This document shows, one piece after another, positions 1 to 5,914 of a stretch of DNA of 9,754 nucleotides. This DNA comes from CAYGWX01 sp964353855 [NCBI: uncultured bacterium] (GTDB taxonomy: Bacteria > Edwardsbacteria > CAYGWX01). Each line of letters starts with the position of its first letter. Positions within the stretch are counted from its first letter, which is position 1. Made by a program: the position numbers and the translations under genes. Location of the stretch: the NCBI GenBank assembly GCA_964353855.1, contig CAYGWX010000078.1:1-9754 (forward strand). Reading direction: 5' to 3'. A model generated the notes under the pieces. The model was not told the origin of the DNA, did not search any database, and saw only the letters and a program-made list of their open reading frames with translations.

Positions 1-76
1 ATCCAGGCTGAAATTGTAACATACTACCTGGACCAGTTCCAGGGGGTCAGGTCACACTGGTAATGACCAGTATCAG

Positions 77-1093
77 ATGGTCTGGAATGATACGATAACT
101 GCTTGGAATATTTACGATTGTATCGCTGGGCCGGACTTAGATGGAGATGGGAAGATGGAGTTCATCTTAGGTGATTTTCACAACGGGGCTCCTAATACAG
201 GTGGTTTGTGGATTTACGAAGCTACAGGTAATAACCAATACGAAATAATCTATACCGATTCTGTAACCGGGCTTTCCGACCGGGGCGTCTATTGTGTTCA
301 TTCCGACTGCGGGGATGTGGACCGGGATGGGAGGCCGGAGTTGGTGTGGGCGATTGATCGGGATTGGATGGTGTATAAGTCTCCGGGGAACAATCAGTTC
401 CAGCGGGTCTTTTCGGCCTACGGGGATAACGGGCATAATTCTACGAACATTCACATCCACGACATGAACGGGAATGGGTATCCGGAGATTATCGAGTCGG
501 GAGGGAATGAGACGCATATCTGGGAGGTGGAGGCGGCTCAGGTGGTCTATCCCAATGGGGGTGAGACGCTGTATTGGGATTCTTCGTGTGTGGTTCGCTT
601 TCGGAACGTTGCTCCCTTTCAGGCGGATTCCTTCAGTCTCTTCTTCTCCTCGGACTCAGGGCTTTCCTATTCTCCGATTGCTCGTGGGATTCCCGGCTCT
701 GACAGCACGTATCTCTGGACGGTTCCTGATACCGTTTCTTCTCAATGTTTCCTCATGTTGTGGGCTTACCAAAACGCCACCGGTTGGGATTTCAGCGATG
801 GCCCGTTCACGGTCCGTAGGCCCGATGGGGTTGAAGCCTTTCCGCCTCACGCCTCACGCCTTACGCCTTACGTTGTGTCCCCCAATCCCTTCCTCTCCTA
901 CGCCGCCATCCCCGGCCACGAAAAGGAGTCCTTTGCCTTGTATGATGTTTCCGGGAGGAAGGTCGGGGTTTATAAGGGCGACCGGGTCGGGGAGGGGCTT
1001 TCGGCCGGGGTCTATTTCCTCTCGAAGATCCCGCTTGCGGGGAGGCCTTTCGGCGGGAATGCTAAGCCCTTGAGGATCGTTAAGTTGCGATAG
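77..1093 (+). CDS. Secreted FG-GAP/VCBS beta-propeller protein with Ig-like and T9SS-like C-terminal domains, 5'-incomplete
   Basis: Seen: three consecutive blades of about 50 residues, each opening with a GN(D/N)Q(Y/F) motif and carrying a Ca-binding-like loop: DLDGDGKMEF, DVDRDGRPEL, DMNGNGYPEI. Next is an Ig-like domain opening YPNGGETLYW and closing in a YLWTVPD...S..C pattern, about residues 155-247. The C-terminus reads SPNPF, then LYDVSGRKVG, then GLSAGVYFL and RIVKLR, a plan typical of type-IX-like sorting domains. Known: such proteins are exported and displayed on or released from the cell surface. The ATG at 77 is probably not the real start: there is no signal peptide, and the first blade's opening GNDQYQ is encoded just upstream at 59-76 in the same frame. 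That frame is closed by TAA at 17-19. The gene is therefore 5'-truncated or frameshifted here. No specific ligand or function can be named. Confidence 0.75.
   Translation: MVWNDTITAWNIYDCIAGPDLDGDGKMEFILGDFHNGAPNTGGLWIYEATGNNQYEIIYTDSVTGLSDRGVYCVHSDCGDVDRDGRPELVWAIDRDWMVYKSPGNNQFQRVFSAYGDNGHNSTNIHIHDMNGNGYPEIIESGGNETHIWEVEAAQVVYPNGGETLYWDSSCVVRFRNVAPFQADSFSLFFSSDSGLSYSPIARGIPGSDSTYLWTVPDTVSSQCFLMLWAYQNATGWDFSDGPFTVRRPDGVEAFPPHASRLTPYVVSPNPFLSYAAIPGHEKESFALYDVSGRKVGVYKGDRVGEGLSAGVYFLSKIPLAGRPFGGNAKPLRIVKLR
845..872 (+). repeat. Four 7-bp tandem units (CCTYACG) inside the coding sequence
   Basis: Units start at 845, 852, 859 and 866: CCTCACG twice, then CCTTACG twice. They encode the linker between the Ig-like domain and the C-terminal sorting domain (PHASRLTPY). 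Seven is not a multiple of three, so gain or loss of one unit would shift the frame and remove the sorting domain. Confidence 0.85.
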
Positions 1094-1096
1094 GAA

Positions 1097-1110
1097 CGGG
1101 CTTCGGCCCG
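1097..1110 (+). terminator. Short GC hairpin with UUCG loop just after the stop codon
   Basis: CGGGC (1097-1101) pairs with GCCCG (1106-1110) around a TTCG tetraloop, four bases after the stop codon of the propeller gene. The cUUCGg loop is known to be very stable. The following T-run is weak (CGACCTTTG), so this may protect the mRNA 3' end or act only as a partial terminator. Confidence 0.4.
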
Positions 1111-1123
1111 CGACCTTTGTAGC

Positions 1124-1177
1124 GCCGCCATTCTTGTTGAGCGAAGCGAAATCCCGATGTTGTCTATCGGGGGCGGC
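1124..1177 (+). other. Nested inverted repeat, possible dispersed hairpin element
   Basis: An outer pair GCCGCC (1124-1129) and GGCGGC (1172-1177) encloses an inner stem CCCGAT (1153-1158) and ATCGGG (1166-1171). The inner core CCCGATGTTGTC differs by one base from CCCGATGCTGTC at 6920-6931, which also lies in a hairpin at a gene junction. No coding potential is apparent. Confidence 0.45.
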
Positions 1178-1182
1178 AGTGT

Positions 1183-1210
1183 GGGGGGCGTCCCGCCCCC
1201 CTTTCTCTTT
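1183..1210 (+). terminator. Rho-independent terminator of the propeller gene
   Basis: GGGGGGCG (1183-1190) pairs perfectly with CGCCCCCC (1194-1201) around a TCC loop, followed by the pyrimidine/T-rich CTTTCTCTTT tail. The tract is interrupted by C, so efficiency may be moderate. It is the best candidate for ending transcription of the upstream gene. Confidence 0.6.
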
Positions 1211-1286
1211 GCGCCCTCTGCGGTAATCCGTTTTCTTTTAGCCTCTTAAGCTATCCTCGAACCGGGCTCCCTTTCCGCGCCTTTAA

Positions 1287-1451
1287 TTAGCGTTAAGTTA
1301 GAGTGAAATTAGAGTTAAATTAGAGTGAAGTTAGAGTTAAATTAGAGTTAAATTAGACAGAACTTAGTGAGAACATGGAGGGAACACGACGGGAATAGGG
1401 CGGGAGGTGCTGGTGCAATGCTTTGTTAATGCTTGCGTTATGGTTAAAACC
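1287..1451 (+). repeat. 11-bp tandem array, about 15 in-phase units with progressive sequence drift
   Basis: Unit starts at 1287, 1298, 1309, 1320, 1331, 1342, 1353 and 1364 all read TTAG, with core unit TTAGAGTKAAR (for example TTAGAGTTAAA at 1309, 1331 and 1342). The 11-bp phase continues with changed sequence: TTAGTGAGAAC (1364), ATGGAGGGAAC (1375), ACGACGGGAAT (1386), AGGGCGGGAGG (1397), then TGCTGGTGCAA, TGCTTTGTTAA and TGCTTGCGTTA (1408, 1419, 1430). There are no spacers and no coding potential. The first eight units are certain. The later ones rest on shared positions between neighbours (GAAC at 1371 and 1382; GGGA at 1380, 1391 and 1402; TGCTT at 1419 and 1430). Confidence 0.8.
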
Positions 1452-1628
1452 TGAGCGGCGGACTGCAGGCCGAAACCGGGAGGTCGCTTTGTAAGCCCTT
1501 GAAAGATAGAGAGTCGGCTTTGTTTAACGATTCAGAGAGCTATGAATTCCCGCTTTCCAGACCTTCTTTCCTTCCCCTGCATTCCGTCTGGAAACTGCTC
1601 TTTGATTCGTCGTCTTTCGTCCCCCTGC
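1452..1628. other. Non-coding stretch with no recognised element
   Basis: Between the 11-bp array and the leuS promoter I see no tRNA, no ORF with a ribosome binding site and no clear hairpin. Open frames cross it, but they lack Shine-Dalgarno sequences and their composition does not look like the neighbouring genes. Confidence 0.5.
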
Positions 1629-1658
1629 TTGACAAATCTGAACCGCTTGGGATATACT
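1629..1658 (+). promoter_or_regulatory. Sigma-70-type promoter for leuS leader
   Basis: TTGACA (1629-1634) and TATACT (1653-1658) are separated by 18 bp. Transcription would be expected to start around 1665, that is at or next to the ATG of the leader peptide. The -10 sequence TATACT is identical to that of the promoter at 5110. Confidence 0.75.
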
Positions 1659-1664
1659 ATTACC

Positions 1665-1754
1665 ATGAGTTACCGTTCCTCAGTTCTGTCGGAGAAGACC
1701 AAGCTGCCCTTGTGCGGCCTGCTGCTTACTGTCCCGGCACCCGAGAGCGGGTAA
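1665..1754 (+). CDS. Leucine-rich leader peptide upstream of leuS
   Basis: A 29-codon ORF runs from ATG 1665 to TAA 1752. It has six leucines, with a cluster LPLCGLLL at residues 14-21 and three consecutive Leu codons (CTG CTG CTT) at 1719-1727. Its last codons lie in the 5' arm of the antiterminator at 1736-1781. The predicted transcription start coincides with the ATG and no Shine-Dalgarno sequence precedes it, so translation would have to be leaderless. Known: leader peptides rich in the cognate amino acid control leuABCD and pheST in enteric bacteria by attenuation. Inference: this peptide senses charged tRNA-Leu for leuS. The weak point is the missing ribosome binding site; if the frame is not translated, the structures could still respond to another ligand. 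Confidence 0.55.
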   Translation: MSYRSSVLSEKTKLPLCGLLLTVPAPESG

Positions 1755-1781
1755 ATTCCTATTCCCGCAGTCTCAGGTGCC
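1736..1781 (+). promoter_or_regulatory. Predicted antiterminator hairpin of the leuS attenuator
   Basis: Three helix blocks stack: GGCACC (1736-1741) with GGTGCC (1776-1781), GAGA (1743-1746) with TCTC (1771-1774), and GCGGG (1747-1751) with CCCGC (1764-1768). That is about 15 bp, with one C/A mismatch and an AG bulge. The UAA of the leader peptide lies in the loop. The 3' arm is the same segment that forms the 5' arm of the terminator, so the two folds exclude each other. Confidence 0.65.
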
Positions 1782-1801
1782 TTTGAGGGGGCACCTTTTT
1801 T
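1775..1801 (+). terminator. Intrinsic terminator (attenuator) upstream of leuS
   Basis: AGGTGCC (1775-1781) pairs with GGCACCT (1790-1796) around an 8-nt loop and runs into a T-tract at 1796-1801. It lies between the promoter and leuS with no intervening full gene, so it would stop leuS transcription unless the antiterminator forms. Confidence 0.8.
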
Positions 1802-1841
1802 GTTGCGATGAACCCAATCGTTTCAAGCCGTAGCCGTTGCC

Positions 1842-1869
1842 ATTCACTATTCACAATTCACCATTGACT
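1842..1869 (+). repeat. Four 7-bp tandem units (ATTCACN) abutting the leuS ribosome binding site
   Basis: Units are ATTCACT (1842), ATTCACA (1849), ATTCACC (1856) and a degenerate ATTGACT (1863). The array ends exactly where the Shine-Dalgarno GAGG (1870-1873) begins. Confidence 0.8.
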
Positions 1870-1880
1870 GAGGTTTCTTC

Positions 1881-4340
1881 ATGACTGAGCGCTATGCTTT
1901 CAAAGTCTTAGAGGCCAGGTGGCGGTCGGTGTGGGAGGGGATGAAGCTCTACCACACCGATGAGGAGCCGGGCAAGCCCAAGTTCTACTGCCTGGATTTC
2001 TTCCCCTATCCCTCGGGGGACGGGCTCTCGGTGGGCCATTGCCGGAACTATGTTCCGACCTGCGTGTATTCCCGGTTCAAGAAGGCCCAGGGCTACAACG
2101 TCCTGCACCCGATGGGCTGGGACGCCTTCGGGCTTCCGGCCGAGAACTTCTCGCTGGCGCAGAACGTGCACCCCAGCGTCACGACCCGGCAGAACACCGA
2201 CAACTACCGCAGGCAGATGAAGCTGGTGGAATGCTGCTACGACTGGGAGCGGGAGGTCAACTCCACGCACCCGGACTACTACCGCTGGACCCAGTGGTTC
2301 TTCCTCCTCCTGTTCAAGCGCGGGTTGGCCTACCAGGCGGTGGGCTCGCAATGGTGGTGCCCGGAGTGCAAGACCATCCTGGCCAACGAGCAGGTGGAGA
2401 GCGGATTGTGCTGGCGCTGCGAATCCGAGGTGACCCGGAAGGACTTGAAGCAGTGGTATTTCAAGATCACGGAGTACGCCGACCGCCTGCTCGACGACCT
2501 GGAGACGATCCACTGGCCGGAGCCGATCAAGATCATGCAGCGAAACTGGATCGGCAAGAGCTACGGCGGCGACGCCTATTTCACCGTGGAGGCCGGGGGG
2601 AAGGTGCACCCGCTGCCGGTGTTTACGACCCGCATCGACACGATCTACGGCGTGACCTTCATGGCCATCGCCCCGGAGCACCCCCTGGCTGCGGTCCTCA
2701 CCAAGCCGGAGCGTAAAGCCGAGGTCCAGGATTACATCGAGAAGGCCAAGCGCAAGAGCGAGATAGACCGGATGAGCGCCGAGAAGGAGAAGACCGGCGT
2801 CGCGACCGGCTCCTATGCCGCGAATCCCCTCTCCGGGGAGAAGGTGCCGGTCTGGATCGGGGACTACGTGCTTCTCACCTACGGCACCGGGGCCGTGATG
2901 GGCGTTCCGGCGCACGACACCCGGGACTTCGCCTTCGCCAAGAAATACGGCTTGGAGATCCGGGAAGTGATCCGTCCCAGGGATGCTTCGGCCGGGACCG
3001 GAGGGGAGATGGCCGAAGCCTTCGTGGACTATGGGCTGATGGTGAACTCCGGGAAGTACGACGGGCTCACCTCAGAGGAGGGGATCGAGAAGCTCATCCA
3101 GGACATGGAGAAAGCCGGCACCGGGAAACGCCGGATCACCTACCGCCTCCGGGACTGGCTCATCTCCCGCCAGCGTTACTGGGGCGCGCCCATCCCGATC
3201 ATCCACTGCGAGAGGTGCGGCCCGGTCGCGGTTCCGGATAACCAGTTGCCCGTTCTCCTCCCGGAAGTGAAGGACTTCCAACCCACGGGCACAGGCAAGT
3301 CCCCGCTCTCCAGGATCGACTCCTTTGTCAAGGCTACCTGCCCCACTTGCGGCGGGGCGGGGGAGCGCGAGACCGATACCATGGACGGGTTCGCCTGCTC
3401 CTCGTGGTACTTCCTCCGTTTCACCAGCCCCTGGGCCAGGGATTTTCCCTGCGACCCGGAGAAGATGCGCTACTGGATGCCCGTGGACCTCTACGTGGGC
3501 GGGGCCGAGCATGCCGTGATGCACCTGCTTTACGCCCGGTTCTGGACCAAGGTGATGCACGATGCCGGGCTGGTGCCCTTCCAGGAGCCCTTCGCGACCT
3601 TGAAGAACCAGGGCATGCTCCTGGGCGAGGACGGCCAGAAGATGAGCAAATCCAAGGGCAACGTCATCACCCCGGATGAGGTCGTGGAGCGCTACGGGGT
3701 GGACGCCCTGCGGCTCTACATCCTGTTCATCGGTCCCTTCGAGGCCGAGCTGAAATGGGACGAGCAGGGCATCCGGGGCGTGTACCGGTTCCTGGGGCGG
3801 GTCTGGACGCTGGTCACCTCCGGCATCGGTCCGTCCAAGGAGGAGACGGATGAGGGGGAGTTCAGGCGCTGGATGAACAAGACCATCCGCAAGGTGACCC
3901 GGGACATCGAGGGCTTCCAGTTCAACACCGCGGTCGCGGCCCTGATGGAGTGGCTGAACTACTTCCAGGACCAGCAGGGCAGGGTCGCGTCCGTCCTGTG
4001 GAAAGAAGCCCTGGAGACCTTGGTCCGGCTGCTTTCCCCGATGGCCCCGTTCATCGCAGAGGAGCTCTGGCAGGAGGGCCTCGGACACCGGGGCGAAAGC
4101 GTCCACACCCTGCCCTGGATGGGCTGGGACGAAGCCGCCATCCAGGAGGCCATGGTCACCATCGTGGTGCAGGTGAACGGCAAGGTGCGCGAGCGCCTCC
4201 TGCTCCCGGCCGATGCCTCGGAGGGCGAGGTCAGGGTTGCCGCGTTAGCCAGCGAAAGGGTGAAGAAATTTGTCGGGGAAAAGACCATCCGAAATGTGGT
4301 CGTCGTGCCCGGCAAGCTGGTGAGCGTGGTGGCGGGATAG
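1881..4340 (+). CDS. leuS: Leucine--tRNA ligase (LeuRS)
   Basis: A class I aminoacyl-tRNA synthetase of 819 residues, a normal length, that charges tRNA-Leu in the cytoplasm. Seen: the HIGH-type signature as FPYPSGDGLSVGH (residues 41-53, SVGH at 50-53), then GWDAFGLPAEN. A CPEC...CWRC zinc module lies at C160/C163/C177/C180. The CP1 editing domain has the Thr-rich TTRIDT at 249-254 and GTGAVMGVPAHDTRD at 335-349, with the conserved editing Asp near 346. RDWLISRQRYWG, DTMDGFACSSWYF and KMSKS at 587-591 follow. The anticodon-binding domain and a small C-terminal domain starting near VQVNGKVRE complete it. All catalytic and editing residues I can check are present. GAGG at 1870-1873, 7 nt before ATG, fixes the start. 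Expression is probably controlled by the leader attenuator upstream. The exporter at 4384 follows after 43 bp and shares the terminator at 5047. Confidence 0.98.
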   Translation: MTERYAFKVLEARWRSVWEGMKLYHTDEEPGKPKFYCLDFFPYPSGDGLSVGHCRNYVPTCVYSRFKKAQGYNVLHPMGWDAFGLPAENFSLAQNVHPSVTTRQNTDNYRRQMKLVECCYDWEREVNSTHPDYYRWTQWFFLLLFKRGLAYQAVGSQWWCPECKTILANEQVESGLCWRCESEVTRKDLKQWYFKITEYADRLLDDLETIHWPEPIKIMQRNWIGKSYGGDAYFTVEAGGKVHPLPVFTTRIDTIYGVTFMAIAPEHPLAAVLTKPERKAEVQDYIEKAKRKSEIDRMSAEKEKTGVATGSYAANPLSGEKVPVWIGDYVLLTYGTGAVMGVPAHDTRDFAFAKKYGLEIREVIRPRDASAGTGGEMAEAFVDYGLMVNSGKYDGLTSEEGIEKLIQDMEKAGTGKRRITYRLRDWLISRQRYWGAPIPIIHCERCGPVAVPDNQLPVLLPEVKDFQPTGTGKSPLSRIDSFVKATCPTCGGAGERETDTMDGFACSSWYFLRFTSPWARDFPCDPEKMRYWMPVDLYVGGAEHAVMHLLYARFWTKVMHDAGLVPFQEPFATLKNQGMLLGEDGQKMSKSKGNVITPDEVVERYGVDALRLYILFIGPFEAELKWDEQGIRGVYRFLGRVWTLVTSGIGPSKEETDEGEFRRWMNKTIRKVTRDIEGFQFNTAVAALMEWLNYFQDQQGRVASVLWKEALETLVRLLSPMAPFIAEELWQEGLGHRGESVHTLPWMGWDEAAIQEAMVTIVVQVNGKVRERLLLPADASEGEVRVAALASERVKKFVGEKTIRNVVVVPGKLVSVVAG

Positions 4341-4383
4341 GATTCAGGGCCCCGAGAGAAGAAGGGTTAAAGCCCGTTAGATC

Positions 4384-5028
4384 ATGCTGCTCCAGTTGGG
4401 GGCCATCTTCCTGACGTCGCTCCTGGTGGGCTTCTCCGGGGCGCTGATGCCGGGGCCGGTGTTCGCGGTCACGGTGAGCGAATCTCCCAGGCGGGGGGCC
4501 CGCACCGGGCCCCTTCTCGTCTTAGGCCATGCCATCGCCGAAGTCACCCTGGTCACGCTCCTGGCCCTGGGCCTCTCCCAGGTGTTCCAGAAGCACGCTG
4601 TCGTGGGAGTAGTTGGCCTGCTGGGAGGCCTGATGCTTCTCGGGATGGGGGCCGGGATGGCGTACGATGTCTTGAAGAAGAAGATCTCCCTCGCCCCGAC
4701 CGGAGAGAAGCCTGCCAGGTTCGGGCCCGTGGCGACCGGGATTCTGACCACGATGGCCGGGCCGTACTGGCTCCTGTGGTGGGCGACCGTGGGCACGAGC
4801 TACATCCTGTTCTCCATGAAGTTCGGGCTCATCGGGCTGACAGCGTTCTACCTCGGGCACATCCTCTCGGACCTCCTCTGGTACAGCGCCCTGTCGTTCG
4901 TGGCGGCCTCGGGGGGGAGGCTGATGAACGACACCGTCTACCGTGGCACCGTCCTGGCCTGCGGGGCTTTCCTCATCCTGCTCTCCGCGTATTTCTTCGC
5001 CAGCGGCCTGCGGATGCTACGGGGATAA
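4384..5028 (+). CDS. LysE/RhtB-family amino-acid exporter
   Basis: A 214-residue, very hydrophobic protein with about six membrane segments (roughly 5-25, 40-62, 68-92, 112-135, 140-165, 188-208). Seen: the family's N-terminal signature GALMPGPVFAVTV near 19-31 and LGHAIAE near 47-53, and a second-half motif GPYWLLWWATVG. The length fits the family (200-215). Known: LysE/RhtB proteins export amino acids or related compounds across the inner membrane; the substrate cannot be read from sequence. Context: it follows leuS by 43 bp and has no promoter of its own that I can see, so it is probably cotranscribed with it. Export of leucine or another branched-chain amino acid would be a natural but unproven guess. 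The ATG is the first start after an in-frame TAG at 4378; only a weak, distant purine-rich stretch precedes it. Confidence 0.88.
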   Translation: MLLQLGAIFLTSLLVGFSGALMPGPVFAVTVSESPRRGARTGPLLVLGHAIAEVTLVTLLALGLSQVFQKHAVVGVVGLLGGLMLLGMGAGMAYDVLKKKISLAPTGEKPARFGPVATGILTTMAGPYWLLWWATVGTSYILFSMKFGLIGLTAFYLGHILSDLLWYSALSFVAASGGRLMNDTVYRGTVLACGAFLILLSAYFFASGLRMLRG

Positions 5029-5046
5029 ACAGACCAGGCTTTCTTG

Positions 5047-5071
5047 AGCGCCCCGGCCCGGGGCGCTTTTT
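5047..5071 (+). terminator. Strong Rho-independent terminator of the leuS-exporter unit
   Basis: AGCGCCCCG (5047-5055) pairs perfectly with CGGGGCGCT (5059-5067) around a 3-nt loop, followed by TTTTT. It begins 18 bp after the exporter stop codon. Confidence 0.9.
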
Positions 5072-5109
5072 CATCTCCGTGCCCGGGGGCGTTATCCGCC
5101 CTCCAGTCC

Positions 5110-5138
5110 TTGACAGCACCGCGTAAATCCAGTATACT
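5110..5138 (+). promoter_or_regulatory. Sigma-70-type promoter for the Crp/Fnr-like gene
   Basis: TTGACA (5110-5115) and TATACT (5133-5138) are spaced by exactly 17 bp, a near-perfect consensus. Transcription would start near 5145, leaving a leader of about 50 nt before ATG 5195. Confidence 0.85.
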
Positions 5139-5194
5139 AATAGCTTTCCACAGCAGAACCCTGAGGCCGACCATTCGGAAAGGAAACTAAAGCG

Positions 5195-5842
5195 ATGCCA
5201 GAAACCGACGTCATTCCGGAAAAAACCTTTAAGGCCGGGGAGATCCTGTTCCGGGAAGGAGAGCCGGGGAACGAGATGTACCTCATCCGCACCGGGCGGA
5301 TCGAGATCTCGGCCTTCGCCGCCGGAACGAAGAAGACCCTGGCCGTTCTCAAGGAGGGGGACTTCATCGGGGAGATGGCGATCATCGACGAGAAGCCCCG
5401 CTCGGCCACGGCCACGGCCCTGGAGGACGCCATCTGTCTGACCCTGGACCGCGAGGCGTTCAAGGCCCAGCTCAAAGAGAACCCTATGATCGAGTATCTG
5501 GTCTCGATGCTCATCAAGCGCCTCCGCGAGACCAACAAGCAGATCGAGATCCTGCTGCAGAAGGACGACCTCTGCCGGCTGGTGGCTTCGCTCCTCTCCA
5601 TGGCCAAGGACAAGGGCGTGAAGCGGCCGGACGGCGTGGTGATCGACGCCGAGGTGACCAACCGCGACCTGTCGCACACCGTGGGCACGACCGAGCCCAT
5701 GGTGGAGGGGATGATGAAAGACTTGACGGATATGGGGCTGATCAGCGTGAACGAGCATCTGGTCACGGTGCGAAGTCTGCCGGAGCTTGAGGAGTACTGG
5801 CAGTTCATCACCCTCAAGGAGAAGTTCAGGAAGAAGGAGTAA
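5195..5842 (+). CDS. Crp/Fnr-family cyclic-nucleotide-binding regulator
   Basis: A 215-residue cytoplasmic protein. The N-terminal cNMP-binding barrel covers about 10-105, with FKAGEILFREGE, then a phosphate-binding cassette FIGEMAIIDEKPRSATA near 57-73 that keeps the Gly-Glu and Arg-Ser-Ala signature (G59, E60, R69, S70, A71). A long dimerisation helix spans about 98-122. A C-terminal winged helix-turn-helix follows at about 150-192 (VTNRDLSHTVGTTEPMVEG). Known: this family binds cAMP, c-di-GMP or other ligands and regulates promoters. Odd: the positions equal to E. coli CRP R180, E181 and R185 are here E167, P168 and G172, so canonical DNA contacts are missing. AAGGAA near 5179-5184 serves as ribosome binding site. 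The DUF4388-like gene follows after a 10-bp-phased array and may be its partner or target. Confidence 0.9.
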   Translation: MPETDVIPEKTFKAGEILFREGEPGNEMYLIRTGRIEISAFAAGTKKTLAVLKEGDFIGEMAIIDEKPRSATATALEDAICLTLDREAFKAQLKENPMIEYLVSMLIKRLRETNKQIEILLQKDDLCRLVASLLSMAKDKGVKRPDGVVIDAEVTNRDLSHTVGTTEPMVEGMMKDLTDMGLISVNEHLVTVRSLPELEEYWQFITLKEKFRKKE

Positions 5843-5908
5843 TGCGGAGTGATAAATCGTAATGCATTGTAATTACAACATATTACAACTCATTACGTTT
5901 TATTACAC
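5839..5908. repeat. 10-bp-phased dyad array (GTAAT half turning into ATTAC half)
   Basis: GTAAT starts at 5839, 5859 and 5869 (with GTGAT at 5849), and its reverse complement ATTAC starts at 5872, 5882, 5892 and 5902, all at exact 10-bp steps. The two halves meet in the palindrome GTAATTAC at 5869-5876. The first unit overlaps the TAA stop of the regulator gene and the last lies just before the next ATG (5915). It is AT-rich in a GC-rich genome. It could be a cooperative operator, a foldback element or a remnant of repeat slippage. Confidence 0.8.
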
Positions 5909-5914
5909 TTAGCC

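Noticed and set aside
1207-1224. 9-bp repeat (CTTTGCGCC, CTCTGCGGT)
   Set aside because: Only two imperfect units; too short to separate from chance.
1287-1374. CRISPR array
   Set aside because: Units are 11 bp, directly adjacent and without spacers; no cas genes are in the window.
1416-1500. tRNA-like stretch
   Set aside because: No T-loop consensus (GTTCRA) and no acceptor stem could be paired.
1499-1786. 95-codon open frame upstream of leuS
   Set aside because: It crosses the promoter and the attenuator, has no ribosome binding site, and its composition does not fit the neighbouring genes.
1665-1801. T-box riboswitch for leuS
   Set aside because: The conserved AGGGTGGNACCGCG T-box sequence and a stem I specifier arrangement are not visible; the Leu-rich ORF and overlapping hairpins fit peptide attenuation better.
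1908-2915. Long minus-strand open frame opposite leuS (a similar one at 3072-4106)
   Set aside because: High GC at third codon positions of leuS keeps the opposite strand free of stops. The products are low-complexity, rich in His/Leu/Pro/Gly, without domains or ribosome binding sites.
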